Source of the DNA: Chrysopilus asiliformis
Taxonomy: Eukaryota > Arthropoda > Insecta > Diptera > Rhagionidae
Reading direction: 5' to 3'
DNA: 64,000 nt
Assembly: GCA_964034945.1 (NCBI GenBank)
Contig: OZ035963.1
Location: 40,571,090-40,635,089, forward strand
The position numbers and the translations under genes are program-made. Shown here one piece after another: positions 37,538 to 48,725 of this stretch (within the stretch, counting starts at the first letter, position 1; every line of letters starts with the position of its first letter). A model generated the notes under the pieces. The model saw only the letters and a program-made list of their open reading frames with translations. It searched no databases and was not told the origin of the DNA.

Positions 37538-37795
37538 ATAAAAAAACAAAGCAGCCATTGGGACTGCCGACAGAAGTGATAACCTTAAACTATGAAATAA
37601 CAGAATTTTTTTGGATTTTGAAATTATTTGTAGTATCAAAAATTAATATTTCATAATTTGTAAATTAAAATCATTAACATTAGTCTGGTTTTCACATCTA
37701 TTGCCACTCCGAGCAACAATTACATATATACATTAGCTGTTTTTTTAATGATCCATATGGATCTGTTATCCGGATCATTAAAAAAAGCAGCTGTT
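37538..37795 (+). repeat. Dispersed repeat family C, copy 1
   Basis: Almost identical to 61566-61801 (CATTGGGACTGCCGACAGAA start). Includes the hairpin AATGATCCatatGGAT...CCGGATCATT. No coding potential. Its partner block D follows in both places. Confidence 0.85.
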
Positions 37796-38267
37796 ATCAA
37801 CCAGTTCAAGCTGTGAGAAATCTTTTTTAGAGAAGAAGCTTTATTAAAAAACTGCAGTTGAAACGCAGTTGAATATCTCGAGTTTTTTTTTGAGCGCAGT
37901 TTTTCTTTCGTGCAGTTGTGGAAGTAAACTTTTTCTATTGTAAAGTTTTTCTAAAATGAAAATTCAAGACCTCGGTGCAAAAAGCGGTCATGTCCACTTT
38001 TTTGCGAAAATGAGTTATTGATGCCAAATGCAAGAATAAACGAATGCGCACATTTGGCTGCAAAGAGCATACTTTGTAAAAAGTTATTAAAGAAAAGTTG
38101 CATTGTTTCACATAATTTGACGCGGAATTTTTTTCCAAAAATTTTTTTTTTATTCTGGGAGTTTTGTTTTGTTAAATTGAATATTTTTTTATTTGTTTTT
38201 TACTAAATAAAGGCCAGTTAACAAGTCTGGACTGTATTTTGTAGTCATAAATAAATTTTAAAAACCG

Positions 38268-39170
38268 CTTTTTACTTTCTTCTACGGAGTATAATAAAGT
38301 ATTGTATTCATGAAAAATTTCGACCTCTTAATATTGCCTAAAAAACATTTCCCGATCACTCCTGAGTCGATTGGAGTCATATTAAAAAAATGTCTTTCTG
38401 TCTGTCAGTCTGTCTGTCAGTCTGTGTACAAGATTTCTCAAAAACTAATAGAGCTAGCGCCATGAAATTTTATAGGCATGTTGGGTCCTGAAATGGGACG
38501 ATCCTATGTGGAAATCCGTTAACCGGAAGTATCCAAAATGGCGGTTTTTCAAAAATCGCAATTTCGTTTTTCTCGATTTACTCCCAAACTACGCGTTTTT
38601 TAGTGGCCTTAAGTATGACAAAACTTGGAGAAAATAAAATTTCCCACACTTTTGTCTTTAGCTATAACTCGATATCTCAACCTGTTATCGAGATAAACCG
38701 TTATTTCCAAAAAAAAACAGTTTTTTGCGATTATCTCGAAAACTAACGGGTTTTTGCTAACTGAATGTATGAAGTGAATTAATGAGAATGGCATTCTGCA
38801 CAATTTTGTCTTTTACCGTTATCCGTTATCTTTTACCGTTATTGAGATATTTTCATTAATATGTAAAGAATCATATGTTTGCGAATAATTTGCAAACTAA
38901 CGGTTTTTCGACAAATCAGTTAAAAGAATAATTAAAGATGTTAACATTTTCTACATTTTTTCCATTTACCGTAAATTGATATCTTTTACAGTTCTCAAGT
39001 TATCTCAAATTTTGTACGTTTTTGATATTTTTGAATAAACCCAGAATTTATTGGGAGGTCGTCTTAGGTTGACAACGCGACATGGCTCTAGCGTAAATTG
39101 CGCAGGGTCGTAGATTTTGTAGAAGAAAGTTTTGTGTTGACCACAACTGATATTTTACTCTTGGGTGCAA
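38268..39170 (+). repeat. Dispersed repeat family B, copy 3
   Basis: The longest copy. It starts ACTTTCTTCTACGGAGTATA, has a short GTCT/CAGT microsatellite near 38395-38425, repeated ATCTTTTACCGTTA segments, and ends near CACAACTGATATTTT. It separates repeat blocks C and D here. Confidence 0.75.
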
Positions 39171-39225
39171 GAAACAGCTATTACTTTAAAATGTCCATAA
39201 CTTTTCCAAAAAAAAAATGGATGTA

Positions 39226-39640
39226 TCTCAAATTAAAATGATGTAAGAATACATGCTTGATTTAAACTGTAAATTGTTAACTTTGTCCCAGAGCAAAAAT
39301 TTCACGCTAATATGTTTTTTGTCTCTCCTGAAAATTTTGAAAAAGTGGAGATGACCGCTTTTTGCACCGAGGTCTTCATTATCATTATCGAAAAAACCAT
39401 AACAGAAAGCTTTGGAAGTTGAGGTGCTTTTTTTAAAAGTTTTCCAATGTAGAAGTTGAAGCTTAAAGCTTTGGAAGTTGAAAGGTTTTCCAATGTGGAA
39501 AGCGTCACGTTTTGTGGAAAGCAAATGCTGACGCCAAACCATAAGTTTTTACCCATCCAAAAATCGCTCAACGCGCCTAAAGAAGTTATCACTTCAAAAA
39601 TTTAAGAAAAACTGTCATAAATCAAATTTTTTTGGGCTGT
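39226..39640 (+). repeat. Dispersed repeat family D, copy 1
   Basis: Near-identical to 62871-63200 (AATGATGTAAGAATACATGC start, GCCAACGCGCC-type end). A segment near 39333-39372 (GACCGCTTTTTGCACCGAGG) also appears inverted at about 37967-38003, giving this block a partial inverted repeat. Confidence 0.85.
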
Positions 39641-39716
39641 AAAAGGTGTTAGGATGGTGAAACCTAAGTAAAATTTGCTTAAAAGTTAGTACTATTAACC
39701 ATGCAAAAGCTTGTTA

Positions 39717-40069
39717 CCCCACGACTCCATTAGACTTTTTAGAATCATGATTTTTTCCCCCACTCCATATTTTGGCGAATAAAAAAATCAGCGCGTGGGC
39801 ATTTTCAGTCATGATTTTTCATTTTTATTGTGTCTCCATAGCGTACTTAGAAATGTCAACCAGGAGGTAATCAGGGCAGCCAACTAGAAATCAGCCAATT
39901 TGACTGAACACTTGTCAAAAAAAATCCTACTTTTCAGCAGCCGAAAAAATCATGACAGTACGAAGATTTAAATCATGAATCATGATGCAAGATTTGTTGA
40001 GTCTCCATTAGATTTTTTCGTGATTGGATTTAAATACAATCTGGAAAAAAGTCTAATGGAGTCGTGGGG
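39717..40069. mobile_element. PIF/Harbinger-type MITE, copy 2 (intact)
   Basis: Inverted ends CCCCACGACTCCATTAGACTTTTT, perfect TTA TSD (39714-39716 and 40070-40072), 353 bp. Sister of the split copy at 17034-17932. Confidence 0.9.
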
Positions 40070-40779
40070 TTACTGTAGATATTTTCTAAATATCAAAAAT
40101 ACTAACACAAAATATCAGAATAACTTTAAAACGTCATTTCCCAAAATTTACAATTTTTGAGTTGTGACAATCTTCCTCCGAAGTAGCAATATGTATTCTT
40201 TACTTTCCTCATAATTATCTTTCTTTGATTTCCTTTTATTTACTTCCTTAAATCTTATACTATTTTTCTTTCTTCAAAAATTTCCTTTTATTTACTTCCT
40301 TAAATCTTATACTGTTATTCCACTGTGCCTTTTCACATTTCCCTTTTTCGTTTGTACCCGTTACCCTATAATAATTTATCTGTTTGCTAGTCTTAAATTC
40401 TCCCCTAAGTTCTACAATACTAACTCGAATTCCTTTGCTGATATAATCGTTGGTAAAACACTTTCTATATGTACGTCCTTATTCGTGGTATTTATTAATC
40501 CTACTTTCGCCTTTTTGTTTTCTGATCGTATTACACAATTTGCTAGAAAAACCCCTGGACGTATTTCGCCAGATAGACAAATACAATCTTCATCATTATC
40601 GAAGGGAATGGTTATTATATTTTCGCTGCGAGGGGGTAATTTAATATTGATGCAAACTTCGGAGGCAGCTTGTATTTTTCCGTAAGCTCCTACCTTTCCC
40701 TTTCTTTCCCTAAGTTCTTCCTGAATTGCACGATTGACTTCTCTCTGAGTCTAGTCAATCAAATTATCTGCTCGCCTTA

Positions 40780-41617
40780 CACAGCCTTTACACGCGTCTG
40801 TAAATGCTTACTGGCACTGACAAGTCTGTACTGACGGGACATTTTTGTAGTCACACTCTAAGAATTATTTGTTGAATTTTACTTCAATAAATGGTTGAAA
40901 TAGGTTACACTCAATAATTGAAGTAAAATTCAACACGCGTATTAATTTTAAACAATAGTATATTAATTTTCAACAAATAAATACTTAGAATTCAACATTG
41001 TGTTTGATTTTCAACAAAAAGAAATGTAATATTCACCAAAAATTATGAATTTTCAACCAAAAAATGTTGAAATCTCAACAAATTTTGAATTTTCAACAAA
41101 ATTTGTTGAATTTTCAAAAAAAGTTTGAATTTTCAACAAAAGTATGTTGAATATTCAACTAAATTTCGCATTCATTCAATTATTGAAGTAATTTTACTCG
41201 TATTATTGAAGTAAAATATTGTTGAATTTTACTATCATTTTACTATCAGTTCTTAGAGTGCAGTACAGACATGCCAGTAATTTGACATTTCAGACTTCTA
41301 AGATGGCGGAAAATGAAGAATTTGAGGTAAATCTATTAAATTATTATGAATTCACTGTTTATAATTCATTTTTTCACTTTTAGAACTCTCGGACTGGCGA
41401 AAGAAGATTAACTAGGAACGAGATAATTAAAATAATGAAGCATACGAGCAAAATTCATGCCTCTGAAATACGAGGGACTGTAGCTGTGTTACAAACGAAG
41501 TCATTTTGAAAATGAACTGGCTGCCAGTTCGCTAAATGTCTTCTAATTCGTTGTCAGTAATTTGACATTTGGAGTCTGTGCTACTGACAGACTTTATAGT
41601 CGCGTGTAAAGGCCGGG
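40780..41617. mobile_element. PIF/Harbinger-type MITE with nested repeat and small ORF
   Basis: The inverted ends (CACAGCCTTTACACGCG and CCCGGCCTTTACACGCG) are flanked by TTA (40777-40779 and 41618-41620). Inside is a second inverted-repeat insert (40854-41260, ends CACTCTAAGAA) made of GTTGAATTTT words, and a small two-exon frame. Confidence 0.8.
41303..41509 (+). CDS. Possible two-exon 49-residue ORF inside a MITE
   Basis: ATG 41303 (MAENEEFE), GT at 41327, AG at 41382-41383, then NSRTGERRLTRNEIIKIMKH to a TGA at 41507. The 57-nt intron-like segment keeps the frame. It could be a leftover N-terminus from the autonomous Harbinger parent or a captured host exon. I do not recognise it. Confidence 0.3.
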
Positions 41618-42306
41618 TTATGCTAGGATTTCGATTTTTTGTCATGCTGTTTGGACTTTTCCCGCACTCATTTTCTTGCGAGAAAACAGTGGAGCTAGGG
41701 GCTTGGTTGATTTCTCTCTGAGGCTCATCAACCTTCGCTTTTGTCCGTATGTTCGTAGGGATAATGCTATTGCTTCGGTTTTTTGTCATGCTGCTAGGGC
41801 TTTTCCCGAACTCATTTTCTTGCGAGAAAACAGTAGAGCTAGGGGCTTGGTTGATTTCTCTCTGAGTCTGTAGGATATTTCTTTCTTGTGGCACAGAAAG
41901 CGTGTCTGACCTACTTATCGAAACGTCTTCAGGGTTAAGTTCACCGAAAAAAGATTCCAAATAAACATCAGCGGTTTTACCCCAGATATTAACTTCTCTC
42001 GGAGTCTCATTAATATCCTTAAAAGACTTATTCAAATAGTTAGATGGTTTAGTATTTGATTTTTTGGCCAATTGTGAATGTGAATTTTCACCATGAACAC
42101 AAGTATTAATTTCTTGTGAGTGCAATTCTCCATATTCAACACAATTTTTACCCGTGAAATCGGTCCCCTCAGGGTGATAGGACTCCGGTTTGCACAAGTG
42201 CTCCAAACAGGATGGCCTAGTCTCCTCAGAGTCATTAATACCTCCTGTAAAGCTAATTGTCCCCTCAGGGCAAACTTGTGGCTGGTCGATGTCCCCCACG
42301 TAATTG

Positions 42307-42801
42307 TCAAATACTTCCGGGTGCAGTCTGACACTGACACCTTTCTGTTGATTCTGTAGCATATTTTCCTGGATACATTGGTAATTTTATCTCTTCCCGT
42401 GGAAAAACGATCTGTTTATTAGAACCTTCTATGTTTATATGCTTCGTCAAAATATCGCTTCCTATTAAACCATCCCCTGGCAAATGTATATCTTCTTCTA
42501 TTACTTGAAAAACCCAACTTATTCTCTTACCCAATAATATTTCCCCATGACAGGTACCCAATGTATAAGTTTTTCCACACACTCTAATTTCCAAATTCGT
42601 ATTCTCGTCTATCTGAACCGGGTTTTTTAAACTTGATTTTTTTATTAAACTTACATCAGCCCCCGTATCTATTAATAAACTTGCCTTATTATTTCGTACT
42701 ATATCTAAAGGAAATTGGACCATTGGTGTTCTAATGGCTTCTACAATGCTGCTCTGATTTCGACTTTGATTAAAATTTTGCTCGGATTCTTTAAATTCCA
42801 A
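42307..42801 (-). pseudogene. Gypsy aspartic protease
   Basis: The minus-strand frame contains LLIDTGADVSLI (catalytic DTG) and GLIGSDIL, the flap and C-terminal signatures of retropepsins. Upstream (42830-43164) the degraded gag C-terminus has Cys-His clusters (e.g. CNFC...HH...C). The frame itself is open but belongs to a broken polyprotein. Confidence 0.88.
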
Positions 42802-43846
42802 ATGGGGTTATTGCCTGACTGGGTTGCTTGCAGCCGGCCGTTGTCCGTTTCCCGAAACATTTAGATTTTCCCAACGTTCCTTTAATCTACATTCATTTGT
42901 AACATGATGTGGACTCAAACAAAAATTACACGGGTTTCATCTAAACCCCACATTTGAATTTCTCATCTTTTGTCTACAATCTGATTTTAAATGACCAATT
43001 CTTTGGCAATAGTTACATCTAACTTGGGTGGTGGTTCCCTTGAACATCTAACTTGGGGTTTGTTCCCCCGCATTTGTAACACATTAGTGAATTCTGATTA
43101 AAATTCCTATCTTGGTTACTTCTATGCGGGCCATTTGGTTCCCTATTAAAATTACGTTGACTATCAGGTCGATTCCCTTAGGCGCGCGCCTTGCCTTGAA
43201 TCACGCCAATCGACTCTTGGTATTCCCTTAGACTTTTTTATCGACAGCAGGCGTAAAAATTCGAAATATACAACTAACGCCATCTCTTGTTTGATATTCG
43301 AACAAATTTTGTGTATTACTCAAGACTTTTGTATCGAAATGAGTCGATAAAAAACGACAAATCGAGGCGCGCCGATTTTGGAATCGACAGCTAAAATTAA
43401 AAAACCGTGAAAATGAATAAAGAAAGAAGGTATGTATATTTAATTTAAATAATGTAATTTCTAGCTTCTTACACATGCCGTCTTCAATTGAGTGGTCTAA
43501 AAACGAATGAAATCAATGAATTGAAGACATTTTTTGCTGCTAAAATTATCTGGTTTTTAAATTTTAGCAATAAAATTACGAATGGTAAACAGTTTGAGCT
43601 CCTTGTTAGCCATATGCAAAAAAACAGGGAAATGGCAACCGGGTTTACCCAATTTGGAAGCTCTAAAAAGGACCTACGGGATGCGTGGGAAAATTTCTCC
43701 ATTACTATAAATAGCCTGGGTCCTCCACTCAGAAGTGGAGAAGGATGGGCCAAGGTTTGTTTGTTTTATGTTTATTCGTTGTACAATCGTAACATTTCCA
43801 AATACTTTTTTATTACAGGTTTGGACAGATTATAAAAACAAATTAA

Positions 43847-44433
43847 AACATAACAAAAGCTATAATTGCCAATCTGGCAATCATTGGAGACCCGTATGGT
43901 GATATTCGTATCAAAATTCGAACAGTTGTACCAAAATTCCACTTTGAAGTCAAACTTTCCAATAAGAATTTTTAAAATTTATTCCGATCGGATTTTGATG
44001 TATGGGAGTTTTATGTAGAATCATATCCTAAATAACTTTTGTTCTTGCACTTTTTTGATAAAATGCACCGTTTTTGAGATATTCACAAAAACCGATTTCG
44101 TTCGTATGGGGGGTACCCCCCCTAATGGTCCATTTTTGCCCATTAACGAACTTAGCCTCGCATTTTACGAAAAACGCATTCACGCAAAATTTCAAGTCTC
44201 TAGCTCAATCCGTGCGCCCGCAATCCGCGCCACAGACAGACGGACAGACAGACGGACAGACAGACAGACGGACAGACGGACAGACGGACAGACGGACGGA
44301 CATGCAGAAATTAATTATTTTTATCATTCTAAACACACTGGTGTAATTCATTTTTGTGTGTGATGACGGGATCTTGGCGTTACAAACGGTAAGGCAAAGT
44401 TAATATACCCTTTGGTTTCACCATACGGGTATA
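43847..44433 (-). mobile_element. Helentron/DINE-1-like element, copy 4
   Basis: Reverse orientation, complete: hairpin near 43863, GGGGGGTACCCCCC segment, GACR array about 44232-44301. It lies in an A-run (host TTAAAAAAG inferred from the protein frame). Very similar to copy 3. Confidence 0.8.
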
Positions 44434-44606
44434 AAAAGAAAATGGTCCATAACCAAAAAGAGTTAGCTGCTACTGGTGGAGGCCAAAAGCAGCTATATAA
44501 GTTTTCCTCCTTAGAACAAACTGTAAAGAGTTTGTTATCGCTGCAACAAAGTGTAGACCCCGGTGGTCGACATTTTGGGTTAAATGATGTTACGACCTAC
44601 TTGCAC

Positions 44607-45335
44607 CAGGGAACAACCATTATATAGAATGGAAAGTAAGGCCTTTCCTCATTAACTTCCACTAGAGTAAGCACTACACTATAGAAATCGGGTTTTTTAT
44701 CTCACTTCCCCTTTCTGCTGTCATACACTCGACAAAAAAAAATCAAATAGAAAAACCTGTTACAATACATACACAAAAGTGCTGGCACTTTTGTTTACAT
44801 TTTGCATGACATTTCATTGCACCGATTGATTTTGGTGTGTTTTGTTGGATAATGCACATTTTAGCGTGTTAACATTTCATAATTTCACATCAAAATGAAT
44901 AAAGCACAAATTCACCACTGTTTAGTGAAGGAATGTTCCGCCAATTCAATTAAAAACCCAAATAGAAAGTTTTTCCGAGTCCCATCAACAACAGAAAGGT
45001 AAAGTATAACGAAAGATCGACAGAATTGCACATGAACGGGCCTTAAAACAATTGAAAACTAAAACTAAATTAAATTTAACACCTTTCAACACATTAGAAC
45101 ATCGCTAATATTTAATGGAAATATCAAATTATCCATAAAACATTTCCGTTATCCGATTTTGTTTTGATTTGTTTTCATTTCAAGTGACAGATGGGAATCC
45201 ATATTGCCACACACCACCAAATCGCTCAGTGTTCATGTACACTGTCATGTAACAGCTATAGAAATCCTCGGATGTACGCTCCCAACACAAAAAATTTTGT
45301 TAGAGCTTTCCATTCTATATAATGGTTGTTCCCTG
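44607..45335. mobile_element. THAP-bearing element with 7-bp TSD (P-like?)
   Basis: The inverted ends CAGGGAACAACCATTATATAG are flanked by CTTGCAC (44600-44606 and 45336-45342). It contains a THAP-type first exon (44895-44998) with a splice donor. THAP is the DNA-binding domain of P-element transposase, and 7-8 bp TSDs suit that superfamily. The rest of a transposase is absent, so it is an internally deleted copy. Confidence 0.75.
44895..44998 (+). pseudogene. THAP-domain first exon
   Basis: Starts MNKAQIHHCLVKECSANS and ends FFRVPSTTE before a GTAAAG donor. Cysteines at residues 9 and 14 (C-x4-C) and the FFRVP motif fit a THAP zinc finger, whose remaining ligands would be in a missing second exon. 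Related to the 22617 fragment. Confidence 0.65.
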
Positions 45336-45854
45336 CTTGCACGCAGGTCAGGGCGACAGCAGGCAGTGATCAAACATCAATAGAAGAAATCACAGCTTCA
45401 GAAGATAACGTTGAGCCTACGTCCGTAAGAGAAACAGTGCCAATAGAGTCAAGCCCCGTAACCAATCGACCCACAAAATCAACGAGCACAGGACAAAATA
45501 AAAACAAAGACTGAAGTAAGACTGCGCTTGTTGCAGCAACAGACAAGCCTGTTGGAAAATATAAATAAAAATTTTAATGAAAATCTGCGATATTCCAGAA
45601 AACTTTATGAGTTGAAAGAAAAAAAATTTTAAAAATATAAAGAACATTTGCAGGAGAAATTAATTTTACGAAAACAAAAAAATGAAATCAAAATGCAACT
45701 TTTAGATTTGAAACGCAGAAAACTTGCCTTGGTCGAAAAAAATGGTTTTAATTCTGAATTATAAAATAATTAATAATAATTTAATAATAATAATTTCTTA
45801 ATATTTAATTAACAAATTAATAACAAACAAATAGAACAATAAAAAACGATTAAT

Positions 45855-47615
45855 TTAACAAATAGAATCCATTATTTGATGTCTTATTCCTTCTGCTTCT
45901 GTTTCAGCATCCTGATGTGGGTCAAGATTTTCTTCATCCACATTAAGCGAGACGAGTTCAGACGGCTCATCATCACCCAAGCCAAAGTTTATGCACAGAT
46001 TATGCAATGCGCAGCACACATTAACAATTTTTTTGGCATTTATCCGGTGTGTAATGAAGTTGCCTTGGTCCCAAAAGGCAACGAAACCTATTTTTTAACA
46101 CTCCAATGGTTCTCTCTATTATGTTTCTCGTTTTGGAGTGCTTTTGATTAAATACTGTTTTACGAGGTTCCGTGTCTTGATTGCCACTAGCTCTATACGG
46201 AGTTATCAGATACTTCTTAAGTGGATATCCAGCATCTCCTATAATTTGAAATAAGAACACAGGGAAAACCGGTAGTAACATAGAAGGGCCTAGAAATATG
46301 GTCGTTTATACCCGGTATGACAAATATATATATATATATATATTGACATATACATAGTTAAGTATAAAATTAACATTAAGTCCAAATAACTGTAAATGAC
46401 TAATGAATCAGTGTTACTCATTCATTATAAGACGTAGTCAAATGAGTCAAAGACACCTGTCTAAACAATCATATATCGAGCCATCCCAAAAACACTGATT
46501 CATGAGACAAATCATCCTGATATCAATATTATATTGTAAACTATCAATCATAATGAAATCTAGAATAAGGAAATCAAATCAGTCTCTAATTTGTGTCACA
46601 ACGAATAAGAACTCTGCAGCCTTAGGCTCTGAATAAAATTTCTAATAACTATTATTGTGTTTTATTCAACAGTGGACCAGAGTCCACTTAAAATATATTT
46701 TTTTGTAAAATAATAATAAAAATTATTTAACTACATATATATATTATAATATATATTTGTATATCGGCACAAATCGAGTGAGAGATTAATATGAAAGTTA
46801 ATTTACCAAGAAGCCAAGTATTTGTTTCGCTTTTAGAATTCAAGAAATCATGTAAAGGACTAGCGTTCCAAATGAAAGAATCATGGCATGATTCGGGATG
46901 CTTTGGGTTTACGAAGGTTATCCTCATTTTATGATCGCAAACCTGGCAGTAAAATTATGACCAGGTATCTTTTATAATTAGTATTTTTATTTGTATACCA
47001 GCATGACATTAAGGCTGTAGAATCCCTTTCTATTATCATAAAGGTGCCTGTGAACTCTTGCCGGTTGGGAAATTTTTACATGCGTACCATCCACACATCC
47101 GATAATTCCAGGGAAACCAAATTTTCTTTGGAAGTCTTCCTTTATTTCCATCATTTCGTTCTGGGTGTCTGGAAATTTTATTAATTGAGGGCACAGATGT
47201 TCTTCCAATATATTTAATGTTTCCGCCAGAATTTTCGAAAATGTGGGTTGTGCTAAACCCACATTTAAATCATTCCCCACACCGGTTTGATAGCATCCTT
47301 CAGCCAAAAATCGTAGTGTGGATGCTAGTTTTATTATCGGAAGAACTGAGTTCGACCGCAAAGTTGGAGGTAGATTGCTGTCTAAAACTCCTAAGACCGA
47401 ATTGAAGGCCGATTTGTTTAGGCGAAAGTATTTCTCAAACCTTGAAAACCCAAAACAAATTGAAGAAATGTTAAAATTAAAACACAATTTTGTTACGTAA
47501 TATTCGGCAAGTCCAGAGGATTCGCAGCATCTCTTAAAAACCTCCTTGTTACTCGTAGGTCCACATTGCAGTCTTCCAAATCTTCGTCAGGTTCATAAAA
47601 TTCGAACGAACTCAT
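45855..47615 (-). pseudogene. Harbinger DDE nuclease (HARBI1-like), 4 exons
   Basis: Exon 1 47497-47615 (RRFLRDAANPLDLPN), exon 2 46999-47440, exon 3 46807-46942, exon 4 45855-46238, all GT-AG. Catalytic blocks: GIIGCVDGTHVKI (first Asp), HPESCHDSFIWNAS region (second Asp) and NIIERTIGVLKNRFRCL (Glu). The nuclease cuts and joins element ends with the Myb-like partner. A single frameshift in an A-run near 46025 spoils the C-terminus; otherwise it is nearly complete. Intron 3 (46239-46806) is unusually long and holds an (AT)n run and an LTR-like segment. Confidence 0.85.
46239..46806. other. Long intron of the Harbinger nuclease with possible solo LTR
   Basis: 568 bp, against 54-56 nt for its other introns. 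About 46342-46672 begins TGACATATACATAG, contains an AATAAA, ends TTCAACA and is followed by the hairpin GTGGACcagaGTCCAC. It may be a solo LTR, but I could not find a TSD. Confidence 0.35.
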
Positions 47616-48090
47616 TTTGCGTGGAGAATAAAATTTAATTTCAATTGAAAATGAATGACGGTTTTTTCTACTAAAATATGTTATATCCTGCCATAATGTT
47701 TCCTATGGCCTGTACATAACGCTGATTTTAGTGCTTTACTAAGATGTTTTAGGCACGCCAACTTTACTTTAGCGGCGACAATTGTAAGTTCGAGAGTCGA
47801 TTCGAGAGCCTAAGGGAATACCAAACTTCACGCGATTCGCCTCGACACAAGGCGAGTCGATTAAAAACGCTTCGCCTAAGGGAATCGACCTGTATTACTG
47901 TTAAAATTTCTATTTTGATTATTAAAATCCCTGTTAAATTTGCGCTGATTATTGTTATAATTTACGTTTTGGCTATTAAAACTGCGTTGATTATTACTGT
48001 TATAATTTCTGTTTAAAATACTCGGGTCTCTATTAAACTGTTGCCTACCAAAATATCCTGTGTTAGAATTTAAACCATTGTTAACGTATT

Positions 48091-48725
48091 GGGCGCATTC
48101 ACGAATACTCAACGGTTGAGTAAATCTCGATTAGTTCTCGTGAATGCCTCGATACATTAAACAGCTGATATCTGTCAATCTTGTCATAGACAAATGGAGG
48201 GAAAATTTGTTGTGTGAAAATTGTTACTTAGTTGGAATTATGGAAAACCACTGGTTTTTGGAGTTTTTAGCTGAAGATGATGTTACCACAAACATTGCAA
48301 CAGATTCCTGATTTAGTGCAAACATTTTTATTTGCGCATGAAATATTTAAAGGCCGTGAATCGGTGAAAGTGCGGAATGAAAAATTTCTTCAAACGATTG
48401 GAAATATTTCCATCTCTTGTAAACTAATAAAATGCAACTTATCAGTTTATAATCTGTGATGCACCTCCGGAGTTTCGAAAATATTATATTCTATATCATT
48501 TAATTTGTAAATTTGATCCAGAAAAGCCATTCTGTTTTTTCAAATATTTTGTTCTTCGAAAAAACGCCAGTTGTTATCTGTCAAAATACTCAATCCATCG
48601 GTTGCGCAGAAAAGTATCGCCGAAATTTTTCGATACAAAAAATTGCGTCCGATCAGTGGTTATGATGAGTAAATCTCTCAACTGTTGAGCAAATTTCTCA
48701 ACCGTTGAGTACCGTGAATGCGCCC
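48091..48725. mobile_element. MITE with ATT TSD in Gypsy gag
   Basis: The inverted ends GGGCGCATTCACG(A/G)(A/T)TACTCAACGG are flanked by ATT (48088-48090 and 48726-48728). The gag frame fits across. Near the ends, CTCAACGGTTGAG recurs. An ATG at 48241 opens a short frame (ENHWFLEFLAEDD) that may be a Harbinger nuclease N-terminus. Confidence 0.8.

Larger units (their letters stand above)
33726..40188 (+). mobile_element. 6.5-kb DNA transposon with 4-bp TSD (Sola-like?)
   Basis: The inverted ends GCTACTTCGGAGGAAGA(C/T)TGTCACAACTC are flanked by ATAT (33722-33725 and 40189-40192). The Gypsy frame reads through the reconstructed junction, which supports the boundaries. It encodes a transposase-like protein (34506-37273). 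Later insertions sit inside: a palindrome at 34270, a Helentron-like copy at 34978, repeat blocks at 37.5-39.6 kb and a MITE at 39717. A 4-bp TSD occurs in Sola and some other superfamilies; the assignment is inference. Confidence 0.75.
40193..42362 (-). pseudogene. Gypsy pol N-terminal and linker region
   Basis: 41621-42362 is an open frame downstream of protease with repeated segments (REINQAPSSTVFSQENE occurs twice). 40193-40776 carries the conserved CICLSGEIRPGVFLANC block that lies between protease and RT in Gypsy polyproteins, in broken frames. An 838-bp MITE (40780-41617) separates the two. Confidence 0.7.
43413..45764 (+). pseudogene. Harbinger Myb/SANT-like DNA-binding protein, broken
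   Basis: Recognisable coding blocks: NEINELKTFFAAKI, then DLRDAWENFSITINS and RSGEGWAK; a 62-nt intron (43757-43818); then VWTDYKNKLK. A Helentron-like copy (43847-44433) intervenes before KKMVHNQKELAATGGG, the classic end of the Myb/SANT-like domain. A THAP-bearing element (44607-45335) interrupts next, followed by a Ser/Thr-rich linker and a C-terminal coiled coil (LYELKEKKF, LDLKRRKLALVEKN). Frameshifts lie near 43500 and 45512. In Harbinger elements this protein helps the nuclease reach DNA. Confidence 0.75.
43168..47889. mobile_element. PIF/Harbinger transposon, two genes, CWG target
   Basis: A perfect 17-bp terminal inverted repeat, GTCGATTCCCTTAGGCG, bounds 4,722 bp. The flanks are CAG (43165-43167) and CTG (47890-47892), both CWG; the Gypsy gag frame reads on if one triplet is kept. 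It carries the two standard Harbinger genes in convergent orientation: a Myb/SANT-like protein (+) and a DDE nuclease (-). Two later insertions (Helentron-like and THAP-bearing) broke the Myb gene. Confidence 0.88.
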
